From Paragorgia papillata (lineage: Eukaryota > Cnidaria > Anthozoa > Scleralcyonacea > Coralliidae), in assembly GCA_035771165.1 (NCBI GenBank), contig JAWNZC010000344.1:1397501-1461500 (forward strand): DNA of 64,000 nt, in the 5' to 3' direction. Below, one piece after another: positions 31,240 through 41,186 of the stretch (within the stretch, counting starts at the first letter, position 1; each line of letters begins with the position of its first letter). The translations under genes were made by a program, and so were the position numbers. The notes beneath the pieces are model-generated. The model did not search any database and had not been told where the DNA came from. It saw only the letters and a program-made list of their open reading frames with translations.

Positions 31240-31244
31240 TTTTT

Positions 31245-31559
31245 TTAATGTATTGTTCTTATTCCCATATATTTCTTATTTTTTTGGGTTTTTTTAATAA
31301 AATTTAATAAACATGTAATTTTGTATAAAATATCGTCGGGAATATGTGTAATTTTTTTTTGCATGTCCTTAAGTCTTTCGTTTAATTCAAAATATGTTAT
31401 AAATAATATTTCATCGTCTTTTTCAAATTCTTGTAGTGCATCGCTTAGAATAAAAGAGGAAAACAAAATATTCTTATCATTATCTTCAATTTCGTAACCG
31501 ATGTAAGTTTTATCATTTTTAAAATTTTTTAAATAAATTTCTATATTAACAGTTACCAT
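31245..31559 (-). CDS. Unrecognised 104-residue acidic protein
   Basis: The frame MVTVNIEIYLKNFKNDKTY is followed by acidic beta segments and a C-terminal helix (DDILYKITCLLNFIKK). It starts just upstream of, and divergent from, the polymerase region. No family recognised. Confidence 0.45.
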   Translation of the reverse strand: MVTVNIEIYLKNFKNDKTYIGYEIEDNDKNILFSSFILSDALQEFEKDDEILFITYFELNERLKDMQKKITHIPDDILYKITCLLNFIKKTQKNKKYMGIRTIH

Positions 31560-31587
31560 TTTTCTTTTTTCTTAAAAAAAAAACAAA

Positions 31588-31776
31588 GTGGAAGTGGGAA
31601 GTTTTTTTGCAAAAGCTGGAACAGATAAATCTTTATTTACATTGACATGTATATCTGTACAAGATTCAGATAATATAGTTATTGACCGTGTTGATGGTAA
31701 TGAAAAAATAGAAAAAATAGAAGAAAGAGAAAAAGGACAAAAAATTGTTTTTCTTGTTTTAGAAAAAAATAATTAA
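31588..31776 (+). CDS. Short frame directly before polymerase, uncertain
   Basis: A frame without ATG reads AGTDKSLFTLTCIS and VIDRVDGNEKIEKIEE and stops exactly where the polymerase ATG begins, in the same frame. It may be a small gene with a lost start or a piece of the polymerase leader. Confidence 0.3.
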   Translation: MEVGSFFAKAGTDKSLFTLTCISVQDSDNIVIDRVDGNEKIEKIEEREKGQKIVFLVLEKNN

Positions 31777-34700
31777 ATGAGTAATCAATATACAGATGAA
31801 GAAATTAATGAATTGGTTAAATTACTTGAAGAAAGAAAGAAAAAAGGGAAAAAGGAAGATATAGAAAATGAAGAGGATTTTAATGCAAGTATTTTAAAGG
31901 AGTCGTACAACGACCGTTTTAAAATGAAACAGAAAACATTAAATATTTCAATTTCTAGAAATGCAAATGTTAATTTTATTGCTTTTATTCAATCATTAAG
32001 AATTGTGTTTTCGTATTTACTCAATGTAGCTAGAGCATCTACTACGTCAGAAAATGATTTTGTTAGACTTATTTTTAGTCATGCTCCGAAAACATATTTT
32101 TCTACAGCTGTACTTCCGTTAAATCAATTTGATGTTGATTTTTTATTGAATATTTTTCAAAAGATGATGCAAAGTAATAAAAATTTATTAGCGAACGGAT
32201 GGGAAACGAATGTAGTTATACAGACATTTCCCTATTCGCCAAATTTTAGTAGAAATAAGAAAAAAAATAAGAATTTAAGAAAAAAACATATTTATAGAAA
32301 ATTAGGTAATACTACTAATGATGATGGAGGCGGTGTAAATAAAAACATTGAAAAATATAAACGTAATTGTCGATTAGGCGTTTTTTATGTAATATGTGAT
32401 AGGCTAAATCGTGTTATTAAAAATTGTTGTTTTGTAGTTAGTTTATTAGTCGGAATTTCGTATTTAAAAAAAGATGATAAATATAAAAAAATGGAAAGAA
32501 CTCCTCATAAAGGAGTAGATGATCTTTATACTGTCGATGAAATTCGCAATATTTATCAACAGTGTGGAATTCCTGAAGGAGAGGTGAAAACAAATAATTT
32601 TCGTAATGTTTATGAGAAATTTCTTAAAGTTCAGGGTGTTGATTTGGTAGTATATTCTGATAAGTTTGATGACTGTATTATTTATGATTCTCGTACGGAT
32701 GAGAATGGTAATTTAATAAAATTAACAAATAATGTTGTTTGTTTATGGTTAAATAATAAACATTATGATGTTGTTTTAAACATGTGTAAATTTTCTAAAC
32801 TTAACCCTTCATCCTTTTGTGTTAAATGTATGAGTTATTTTAGACATTTTGAACATAAAGATAATCATATGTGTAATAGTAATTTAACATGTCAAAGATG
32901 TTTTAGACAAACTAAATGTCAACGTGAATTAAAGATTGAATGTTCTAATTGTAACATTTTATTTTTTAACGAACAATGTTTTTCAAACCATTTTACCAAT
33001 AGAATTTTTAAACCAAAACAACCTAATTATGAGAGATTAACACCGTGTCAATATTATTTTTATTGCAATACTTGTGAAAAAATAGTACCTCGTTTTTGTT
33101 TTTTTTCCAAAAAAAATGTGAAAATGCATAATTGTCAAAAATCATTCTGTTTTCATTGCAATGATTATAAAGATAAAAGTCATTACTGCTACATGAGTGT
33201 ATTATCAAAAGAAAAAGAAAAAACAAAATATAAAGATAATAAATTTATTTTTTTTGATTTTGAAACACGTAATGATGAAAATAAATTAATGATTCCCTAT
33301 TATTGTGTAGTTCAAAAAGTATGTAAAAAATGTGAGAATATTGAATTTGAAAAATATTCAGACAGTCAACAAAAATTTTTTGATTGTTGCGGAAAACGTG
33401 TATTTATTTTTGAGGGAGATAACGTTGTAAAAGAATTATGTGAATTTATTTTATTACAAGAAAATCCTGTTTGGTTAGCGCATAATGGTGGAAGATTTGA
33501 CACGATTTTTATTTTTAAATTTTTATTGGAAGAAAAGAAAATTTATCCTGAAACAATTATGAACGGGAATAAAGTGATGATGTTGAAAATTACCGATAAA
33601 AATATTTCTTTTTTTGATAGTTTTTCATTTTTACATATGCCACTATAAAAAATACCCGAAGCAATGGGTCTCGATGACGAGTGTAAGGGCTTTCATCCGT
33701 ATCGTTTTTACGATTTAGATTACGTCGGTCGTATTGTTGATCGTGAATATTTTGATGTAGAAAATATGGAAGGAGAAAGAAAATCAATACGTATTTAAAG
33801 AAGAAATGAAATATTATTGTACGTCTGATGTGACTATTTTAAGAAAAGGGTGTTTAAAGTTTTCCTCTTTGATATACGAAACAACGAGTATATCTCCTTT
33901 TTACGATACAACGTGTATTACAATTGCGAGTCTCGCATTGAAAGTATTTCGTTTAAATTTTTTAAGGGAAAAATGTGTCGGAATTATTCCAGCAAGGGGT
34001 TATAGGGGTAAAGTCAAGCAGAGCATTACGGCTTAATTTGGTTAGAACAGATCAATGAAACACAATGTAATGGTGAATTAGAGTATAAATGTTCACAAAA
34101 TGGAGAAAAAAGAGTTTTAAACCGTTATGTTGATGGTTATTGTAGTAGTAACAATACAGTCTATCAATTTCATGGGTGTTTCTATCATGGATGTCCAAAT
34201 TGTTTTTATCCATATGAAATTAATAAGATAAATAATGAGAAATTTTGTCATCTTTATTCAGCTACTAAAAAATTTTCATATCAATTAGAAAAAAACGGCT
34301 TCAAAGTTGTAGAAAAATGGGAATGTAATTTTTTAGAGGAAAATAAATTTAGTAAAAATGATTTAGATGAGAAAAAAATTTTTTTTTACGAATATATTCC
34401 CTTAGACCCGCGTGATGCACTTTACGGTGGTAGAACTTCGCCTGTTTGTTTGTTTAGGAATATCAATGAAAATGAAAAAAATTTTTACATTGACTTTACC
34501 TCTTTATATCCATTTGTTCAAAAAAGTAATAAGTTTCCCGTTGGTCATCCAACAGTGTACATTAAAGATGAATGTAAAAATAAAGATCTATAAAAAATAT
34601 TCGGTTTAGTGAAATGTCGTATTTTACCTCCTCAAGATTTATATTTTCCTGTATTATCTTCGCGTATAAATGGAAAATTATTATTTCCTTTGTGCTATTC

Positions 34701-35812
34701 ATGCGCTAATTCCACGCAATTAACTCGTTGTTTACATAATGAAAACGAACGAAGTATACTAGGAACGTGGACAAGTATTGAAGTAAATAAAGCTATTGAA
34801 AAAGGTTATCGAATGAAAAAGATTTTTGAAATTTATGATTTTTCTCGACAAGAAAAAATATTTCAAGATTATGTAAATTGTTTTCTAAAAATTAAACAAG
34901 AAGCATCGGGTTATCCAAACGAATGTTACGACGCTAATAAAATATTAATTGAAAGCAAAGTAGATGAGTATATCAAAAATTATTATGAAAATGAAGGTAT
35001 TTTACTCGATAAAAATAAGATTTGTTACAATCCAGGATTGCGTAGTACAGCTAAACAAATATTTTGGGGAAAATTTGCTCAAAATGAGAATAATACAAAA
35101 GTTGATTTTTTAACTGAATATGACGAATTATTACAATTAGCGAACGATCCTAATGTAAAATTAACTGGTATTGATTTTGTTAATGGTGAAAATTTACGAG
35201 TTACTTATATGAAAACAGATGAAACAACAGCGCCGCTAAAAACGGGAAATGTGATTATTGCGTGTTTTGTAACAGCCTATTCACGTTTGAAATTATTTGA
35301 TATAATTGATAAATTAGGTGAACGTGTTTTATATTTTGATACGGATTCTGTTTTTTATGTTAAAAAAAAATAACGAAGACGGTGTTGAAACAGGAAATTA
35401 TTTAGGAGAATTAACAAATGAGTTAAAAGAGAATGAGTGGATTACTCAATTTTGTTCTACTGGACCAAAATCTTATTCTTATCGAACTAATTTAACCGTA
35501 AAAGACGAAGATGGTAATGTCGAAAAAGACGAGGATGGTAATGATAAAATTAAAGAAGTTATTCATATTAAAGGTTTTTGTTTAACTAATATGAATGTAA
35601 AAAAAAAATTAAATTTTGAATCGTTGTCTAAATGTGTTGAAAAAAAAGATCAAAAAATTACAATTAAATATAACGATAAAATAACAAGAGATAAATTAAA
35701 TCATATTTTTGTACAAGACGAAACTAAAATATTTACTTTTGCTTTTAATAAACGTGTTGTTAAAGATAATTTTTATACTTTTCCGTATGGTTTTTTAGAA
35801 AATACTTGCTAA
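31777..35812 (+). pseudogene. Protein-primed-type family B DNA polymerase (pPolB), interrupted
   Basis: An N-terminal region of about 340 residues is followed by a cysteine/histidine-rich zinc region (32810-33200). Exonuclease motifs are FDFETR (about 33250), AHNGGRFD (about 33480) and YYCTSDVTIL (33812). A module with VDGYC, QFHGCFYHG and EKWECNF comes next, then palm motif A DFTSLYP (34492-34512), motif B QIFWGKFAQN (about 35056) and motif C YFDTDSV (about 35331). All catalytic boxes are present. Breaks seen: TAA at 33646 and 34591, and frameshifts near 33775, 34015 and in an A-run at 35360. This enzyme copies the Maverick genome. Confidence 0.9.
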
Positions 35813-35849
35813 ACTAAACAGTGCTGTAATACCATTTCAACATCCTTTT

Positions 35850-36487
35850 ATGTTAACATTATGCGGTCCGAGTCAATCTGGAAAGACATTTTGGATATAT
35901 AAATTACTGAATTCTATTGAAGTGATGATTGAACCAAAAATTAATAAAATTATTTATCTCTACACGGCACAACAACCAATATATCAAACTATAGAAAAGA
36001 TTATTAAAGAAAAACAAATAAAAATTAATTTTATTGATTGTAACAAAAGAATTCCAACAGCTGATGAATTACAAACGAATTTAATCGATAATACTTTAAT
36101 AATTTTAGACGATCTTATGACTATTATTACGTCTTCGAAAGAAAATTTAGATAAATTAAATAATTATGCATCACGTGATGCGCATCATAAAAATATTAGC
36201 GTAATTTTTATATGTCAAAATTTAATGTATGGTGATGGAAATTACGAAATTCACGTATTAATAGTCAATATCATGTAATATTTAAAAATATTGCAGATGT
36301 ACGAAATATGTATACTATTTGTGATAATAAAAAAATAAAGAGAAAAGTATTCGATAGTGTATAGGACAATGTTAATCAAAACCTATATGGTTTTTTGTTA
36401 TTTGATAATTGTACAAATAGTTATGAAAATTCGCGACTTCGAACTAATATTTTTCCAGGTGAAAATACGATAATTTATGATGTATAA
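35850..36487 (+). pseudogene. Packaging ATPase (FtsK/HerA, A32-like), broken near 3' end
   Basis: Walker A is GPSQSGKT (residues 6-13) and Walker B LIILDDLM (about 83-90), followed by HHKNISVIFICQNLM, the conserved sensor segment. The frame ends at 36278 after a shift near 36240. The next frame carries the remaining part (KNIADVRNMYTI, then a TAG at about 36362, and LRTNIFPGENTIIYDV to 36487). It translocates DNA into the capsid in this family. It starts 38 bp after the polymerase, same strand, as is usual in Mavericks. Confidence 0.9.
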
Positions 36488-36542
36488 AAAACCCCAAAAA
36501 TAATAAATTTTTTTAAAAAAAAATGAATTTGTCTTTTTTTAC

Positions 36543-36552
36543 TATATAAATA
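36543..36552 (+). promoter_or_regulatory. TATA box before the 36609 gene
   Basis: TATATAAATA lies 57 bp upstream of the ATG of the small basic gene at 36609. Confidence 0.5.
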
Positions 36553-36608
36553 AAGAAAAAATAGTTTTTTCTACTTTTGCGTTACGAACGTGGAAGAAGA
36601 AAGAAAGA

Positions 36609-36884
36609 ATGGCTGGTCTGCTGGGTCCAATCTTAGGTTTACTAGGACTAGGTGGTGGTGCTAGTGTAAAAAGGAAAAAATTGCTAGGTGGTGGTGCTAG
36701 TGTAAAAAGGAAAAAAAAAAACCAACGTGGGGGTTTATTTTTTAGTGATTTTGCTAAAATAGGAAAAATAACTAAAAAAAGACGTTATAAAAAAAGAAAG
36801 CAAAGTGGTGGAACCACTACGTATGTTGACCCAAAGCTTAGAAGAGGATTGATTGTGAGAAGAGGAATGATGAATATGTGGTAA
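36609..36884 (+). CDS. Small basic minor-virion-type protein with Q-x-G-G sites
   Basis: The 91 residues begin with an amphipathic/hydrophobic helix (MAGLLGPILGLLGLGGG), then a duplicated GGGASVKRKK, a QRGGLFF site, a basic tract and QSGGTTT. A membrane-active N-terminus followed by basic segments and glycine-glycine sites resembles adenovirus-type cement/core proteins processed by adenain. The identity with a named protein is not certain. It is followed by a similar gene at 36919. Confidence 0.55.
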   Translation: MAGLLGPILGLLGLGGGASVKRKKLLGGGASVKRKKKNQRGGLFFSDFAKIGKITKKRRYKKRKQSGGTTTYVDPKLRRGLIVRRGMMNMW

Positions 36885-36918
36885 AAAAATAAAAAATGCC
36901 GCGTCAAAAGGTGGATTT

Positions 36919-37089
36919 ATGTTTATTGGTCCCATTTTAGAAGGCCTAAAAAATTTAGGTGGAGGTAGTGGTTTCACGAGGAGGAACCCACAATTCTATA
37001 AAAATCAACGACTTTTTAATTCTGTAAAATACAATAGAAATTATAAAAAAAACAAAGGTGGTGGTGTTGGAAAAAAATATAAAAGATAA
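36919..37089 (+). CDS. Small basic protein, relative of the 36609 product
   Basis: The 56 residues begin MFIGPILEGLKNLGGGSGF, like the start of the 36609 product, and end in a basic tail with NKGGGVGKKYKR. Too short for most gene finders. Probably a virion core or cement component. Confidence 0.5.
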   Translation: MFIGPILEGLKNLGGGSGFTRRNPQFYKNQRLFNSVKYNRNYKKNKGGGVGKKYKR

Positions 37090-37297
37090 AAAAATAGACA
37101 TTCACGTCGTGACACACATTTTTCATTAGGTTCAGTTTGGTAAATGTATAAAAAAAAGAAAAATAGACGGGAAAAAAACTTTTTTATTGTTAAAAAATTT
37201 TTTTTAAAAATGTGTAAAATGCAACCGGTATACGTGTAAATAGTAAAAATATATTAAAAATTATTTGTAAAGAAGAAAAGTAGAAAAAAAAACACAA

Positions 37298-37894
37298 TTA
37301 TTTTTTAATAAAAGATTTATAAAAATTACAACATTTTTGTTCAATTTCCTTTTTTTTACAACATTTTTTAAATATAATTTTATCAATAATTCTACCATAC
37401 TTTGAATCTAGTTTTTTCTTTAAAAATAAATCATTATTTATTTTACGTTTATATTTTACATTTTTTATTTTCCATTTATTATTATTATTTTCATCTTTAT
37501 TTCTACTTTTATTATACAAATATAATAAACACCAATAACCGCATGTGTAAGTAATTATTGATTGTAAAGATTTTTTTTGACAATATATAAAAATAAAATT
37601 ATTTGTTTTTGCATATTCTTTCCAATAATTTCTATTATAAAAATTTACAGATTTTGCAAAACTATCAAAAAAATACATTTTATTATTATCTAACCATACT
37701 GCAACCCAATGTCGACCCTCTTCATGACTTTCATCGGCATTCCATATCCAACAAGAGCCTTTTTTTTTTTTTTCTTTAATATTTGCCGGAAATTGATCGG
37801 CAGCAAATGTACCCAAGAAAAAATTAAAAAAAAAAAAATTATTGATAGCAATTTCATTAATCTCGTTTGTAAAAAGAAAACGATTTAAAAACAT
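37298..37894 (-). CDS. Adenain-like cysteine protease
   Basis: In 198 residues: FLGTFAADQFPANI (27-40), the catalytic histidine in GRHWVAVW (H62), an acidic residue in MYFFDSFAKS (D77), and Q111 with C118 in LQSIITYTCGYW. The seven-residue Q-to-C spacing equals that of adenovirus protease, as do the order His-acid-Gln-Cys and the CG after strand. Mavericks use this enzyme to process capsid proteins. It is intact. It is the first gene of the long minus-strand structural block. Confidence 0.85.
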   Translation of the reverse strand: MFLNRFLFTNEINEIAINNFFFFNFFLGTFAADQFPANIKEKKKKGSCWIWNADESHEEGRHWVAVWLDNNKMYFFDSFAKSVNFYNRNYWKEYAKTNNFIFIYCQKKSLQSIITYTCGYWCLLYLYNKSRNKDENNNNKWKIKNVKYKRKINNDLFLKKKLDSKYGRIIDKIIFKKCCKKKEIEQKCCNFYKSFIKK

Positions 37895-37910
37895 AAATCT
37901 TTACAATTAT

Positions 37911-38585
37911 TCATCGTTGTTTTCTACCCCGTATTTTTACACGATCATATTTTTCAAGCGGTTTTGGAATTAGTGAAAGTGTTTTTTTGTTTTTTTTCTT
38001 TACTTCCTCGTGTTGATTAAAAAGATTATCCAACTCATAATCGTCAGAAGAAGATTTATCAGAAGAAGGTTTATCATTACCTTTATATTTTTTTTTTAAT
38101 AAATTATTCCGAATAAAACTTGTCGGCATATTTTTATTTTTTTTTAAATATTTTAATGCTACATCATGTTGATTCGCTGACAAATTAAAAGATGTTTGTT
38201 TAGTAGCATTATGTGATAAATCATATATTAAATCTGCTCTATTAATATTTAATTTACCCATTTTTATATTTTCTTCACTCATTCCTTTTTTTTTTTTAAT
38301 TTTTTTTATTCTTGTTTCATTTACATTAGCAGTACCACTTCCGCCCGCCGGTTCTTCCTCCTCTGCTTTTACTACGCCCTTTTTTTTTTCATCATCAATT
38401 TTACGTTTGTAATAATTTATTTTTTTAAAAAATTGTACCATACTTTCACCAACACGTTCTTTCTGACCGTCTGTAACGAGATTTTCTAAATCCTTTTTTT
38501 TTTCATTAAGTTCATATTCATCTTGATTTTTTATTCCTTGTAAAAATCTTTTTTCATTACCAGCAGCTTTTATATGTTCAAACAT
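37911..38585 (-). CDS. Unrecognised 224-residue charged protein
   Basis: It starts MFEHIKAAGNEKRFLQGIKN and is highly charged throughout. A possible processing site is PAGGSGTAN at about residues 83-91. Further on LNINRADLIYDLSHNA and a C-terminal KYDRVKIRGRKQR. It lies 16 bp upstream of the protease on the same strand, so likely a virion or scaffold protein. No family recognised. Confidence 0.55.
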   Translation of the reverse strand: MFEHIKAAGNEKRFLQGIKNQDEYELNEKKKDLENLVTDGQKERVGESMVQFFKKINYYKRKIDDEKKKGVVKAEEEEPAGGSGTANVNETRIKKIKKKKGMSEENIKMGKLNINRADLIYDLSHNATKQTSFNLSANQHDVALKYLKKNKNMPTSFIRNNLLKKKYKGNDKPSSDKSSSDDYELDNLFNQHEEVKKKNKKTLSLIPKPLEKYDRVKIRGRKQR

Positions 38586-38619
38586 TTAATTTAATTTAAC
38601 TGAATCAACTAATTGTAGT

Positions 38620-39182
38620 CTATTCACCATTTTTTTTAATTGCAGAAATATAATTACAAGCTTTTTCTAGAATACCGGTTAAACAGTGATCTTCACATAT
38701 CATTAACTTAAGATCAAATGAATCGATTTTATTACATGCTATTTTTTAAAGAATATATTTATATTCACGTGAACATTGTATTGGAATTTTTTTATTTACA
38801 ATATTTTTTAATAACGTAATAATTTTTTTTTGTAAAGATTTGTTATATAAAGTATGTTTTTTTCGCATATTTCATTTAAGAAATTTATTAATTTGCGGTA
38901 AAAATTTTTGTTTTTCATTTTTTTTTTAATTTGATTATATAACATAATAGTTTTTAATATTTTTGTTTCGTCTTCTTCATCCTCATTATCAGCTTCATTA
39001 TCATCAGTATTGCTACTATATTCTTCAATCATACTTTCTTCTTCTTCTTCTTTTTCTTCTTCTTCTTCTTCTTCGTCATCAGAAGATTTAAATTCAGAAA
39101 TTTCTTCAGATTTTTCTTTTTTTTTTTCTTCTTCTTCATTATCAATTTCAAACTCAGAAATTTCTTCTTTTTCCTTCTCCAT
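38620..39182 (-). pseudogene. Acidic protein, broken by frameshift and stop
   Basis: From 39182 the frame encodes an acidic, serine-rich N-terminus (EEISEFKSSDDEEEEEE) and then LINFLNEICEKNILYI, ending at 38808 after an A-run. The next frame continues with IPIQCSREYKYIL, a TAA at 38746-38748 and CNKIDSFDLKLMICEDHCL to 38620. The continuation looks like protein, so I treat it as one broken gene. Acidic tails of this kind occur in chaperone or packaging proteins; function unknown. Confidence 0.4.
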
Positions 39183-39188
39183 GTTTTT

Positions 39189-39308
39189 TTAACTAAATTT
39201 TGAAATAAGTGGGTAAATAACGATATGTTCTTTGTTTAAATGTTTATTTGGATCAACAATTTTTGTTTTTATCGATTGTTTTTTTTTACTTTTTTTTTCT
39301 TTTTCCAT
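39189..39308 (-). CDS. Small 39-residue lysine-rich frame
   Basis: MEKEKKSKKKQSIKTKIVD followed by NKHLNKEHIVIYPLISKFS. It lies just upstream of the acidic gene on the same strand. It may be a genuine small gene; nothing is recognised. Confidence 0.3.
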   Translation of the reverse strand: MEKEKKSKKKQSIKTKIVDPNKHLNKEHIVIYPLISKFS

Positions 39309-39435
39309 TTTTTGTTTACCACAGTTGCGTCTTCCTCTGCTACGTGCGATCCAAAGTAGAGGTTACATGTTGCGTAATAATATAAAGGGTAAATGTTTGT
39401 TTTTTTGTTAATTTCTTTTATTTTTTTTATTGTTT

Positions 39436-40101
39436 TTATTTTCTTCTTTTTCCATCAAATATTGTACAATAAACGCACTTTAAAAGTACAACTTTAAAAG
39501 CACTTGGAAGAAATTGTTCACCGCCATCGCCACTGAAACAGGGTAAGTCAACAATATCAATTAAATGAGCTGTAGTAGCATTTAAAAGTGTATGCCTGTT
39601 TAACATTCCCACATTGTTTCCCAACATGGTTTCCATTTGACCTGCTGTATCGAGATAACAACAATTTACCTCTGGGGAATCTTTATATTGCGTTGGTGAT
39701 TCGCGTATTATAAATTTAAGATATGAAGCATAATAAGAAAAATTATCAGCAGGTGTAACTAAACAATCATTCAACATTAATTCTTTTGTTTTCCATAATG
39801 TTCGTAAAATAAGAGGCGGAGGAACAAGTCTTGCGTTTGCAGTTGATAATACACCTGCATCGTTAGTAATACTAACATCCGCTGATAATTCAGCATCACT
39901 TGTTCTCATTAACCCAATACTATTACCATTGTGAGTGAAACTATATACCGCAGAAAATTTATCTTTTGGATTCGAAAACATTTCAATTAAACGTTTTTCC
40001 AAAAAAAGATCATTATATGGGCTTGATTTAAAAAATTCTAGAGGTTTACTAAATAATGTGTCGTGTTGTTCAACCTCTTGTTCTGAAGGATCTATTTCCA
40101 T
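39436..40101 (-). CDS. Probable major capsid protein (first jelly roll)
   Basis: In 221 residues the pattern resembles the N-terminal jelly roll of Maverick/adintovirus capsid proteins: LMLNDCLVTPADNFSYYASY, then EVNCCYLDTAGQMETM, NNVGMLNRH, HLIDIVDLPCFS, and FLPSAFKVVLLKC near the end. Known proteins of this kind have two jelly rolls and about 500-600 residues. This frame stops after about one, and I see no clear second half downstream. So it is either truncated or a different, shorter capsid protein. Confidence 0.5.
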   Translation of the reverse strand: MEIDPSEQEVEQHDTLFSKPLEFFKSSPYNDLFLEKRLIEMFSNPKDKFSAVYSFTHNGNSIGLMRTSDAELSADVSITNDAGVLSTANARLVPPPLILRTLWKTKELMLNDCLVTPADNFSYYASYLKFIIRESPTQYKDSPEVNCCYLDTAGQMETMLGNNVGMLNRHTLLNATTAHLIDIVDLPCFSGDGGEQFLPSAFKVVLLKCVYCTIFDGKRRK

Positions 40102-40106
40102 TTTTT

Positions 40107-40256
40107 TTAAACGTTAATTTTTAAAATTTTTCCTGTAGTGCTTAATAGCTGAGGAAGAAACATTCCAAGTGCTAAAGCTGCTCCAAAAGCACCTCCTTTT
40201 TGTACTTTTCTTCTTATTATTCTTCTTCTTCTTCTTGTTCTTCCTTTTTTACCCAT
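40107..40256 (-). CDS. Small basic-hydrophobic Q-x-G-G protein
   Basis: The 49 residues begin MGKKGRTRRRRRIIRRK, then QKGGAFGAALALGMFLPQLL. A basic head, a Q-x-G-G site and a hydrophobic segment suggest a virion core or membrane-active peptide released by the protease. It ends 6 bp before the start of the capsid-like gene, same strand. Confidence 0.5.
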   Translation of the reverse strand: MGKKGRTRRRRRIIRRKVQKGGAFGAALALGMFLPQLLSTTGKILKINV

Positions 40257-40380
40257 TTTTTTTGTTTTTTTCTTTAGTTAAAACAACAACGAGAAACAAA
40301 CAAGTAATGATTTTTTTATAAAAATTGTTTATTTTAAATGATTACAAAACATTATTTTTTGTAAATAAATACACTTTTTT

Positions 40381-40662
40381 TTAGCGTGTTAAACGTAAGA
40401 GCGCAGGATCAATCGGTGTTTTTGTTCTTTTTCTTTTTTTGGTTTTTATTAATTTTTTATCGTGATCTTCAGACATATTTTTTGGTAAACCCACATGACC
40501 ATTCAATAAAATTTCTTCTTTAGTTAAACTACTTTTTGAAATTATAAAATGTCCTGCTTGATATTCTCCACCATTTCTTGTACCATTCATTAATTCAACA
40601 TAATCCCTTTCAGTTAATTTTCCAGTTAATTTTCCAGTTTTTTCACCCATTAATTTATCCAT
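40381..40662 (-). CDS. Unrecognised 93-residue protein
   Basis: MDKLMGEKTGKLTGKLTERD contains a short internal repeat, then NGGEYQAGHFIISK and a basic C-terminus KTKKRKRTKTPIDPALLRL. Same strand and block as the capsid genes. No family recognised. Confidence 0.5.
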   Translation of the reverse strand: MDKLMGEKTGKLTGKLTERDYVELMNGTRNGGEYQAGHFIISKSSLTKEEILLNGHVGLPKNMSEDHDKKLIKTKKRKRTKTPIDPALLRLTR

Positions 40663-40713
40663 TTTTTTCAGACAATTCAGATCATTCTTTTACCAATTCA
40701 AAAAACGTAATGT

Positions 40714-41172
40714 TCAGTTTTCATCTTCATATAAACTTAAATAAAATGTAATTTCTTCATTTTTTAAATTGTAATCATTTTCGTATGCAATAAAAAACTG
40801 AATTTTTTCTTTAGCATCTTTTAAATTCGATAATAAAAAAAAAGGTAATTTTCTTTTATTATTATTATTATTCATTCCATAAAAATCTTTTTCATTAACA
40901 AATAATAATAAACGTTTTGCAAATAAAAAAAATTGGCTAGAAGCGTCAGGGTTGTTTGTACGTGTTAAATGAGAATCCTTTGTATTTACAATTTTTAAAT
41001 TTTTTGGGTTTTTTTCTTCTAAATTTTTTTTAAATCCTGAAAAATCAATTTTTCTTGAAAATAATAAACGAAAATTTCCTTTTATTCCTTTACATTCAAT
41101 AAAATTTAAATTCCATAACACGTTATTATTGTTACACGATTCTTGTTTTAAAAAAGAATGCGTAAATTCCAA
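40714..41172 (-). CDS. Unrecognised 152-residue protein next to penton gene
   Basis: It reads MEFTHSFLKQESCNNNNVLW, with beta-like segments (GNFRLLFSRKIDF, FYGMNN, LPFFLLSNLKDAKEKIQFFI) and ends ITFYLSLYEDEN. It sits 14 bp after the penton-like gene on the same strand, so a capsid-associated role is likely but unproven. Confidence 0.5.
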   Translation of the reverse strand: MEFTHSFLKQESCNNNNVLWNLNFIECKGIKGNFRLLFSRKIDFSGFKKNLEEKNPKNLKIVNTKDSHLTRTNNPDASSQFFLFAKRLLLFVNEKDFYGMNNNNNKRKLPFFLLSNLKDAKEKIQFFIAYENDYNLKNEEITFYLSLYEDEN

Positions 41173-41186
41173 TTTCCAATTTTACC

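Noticed and set aside
34412..34609. Short frame inside the polymerase
   Set aside because: Shadow frame; the true frame there carries motif A.
39010..39192. Serine-only plus-strand frame
   Set aside because: Complement of the acidic Glu/Asp tract of the minus-strand gene.
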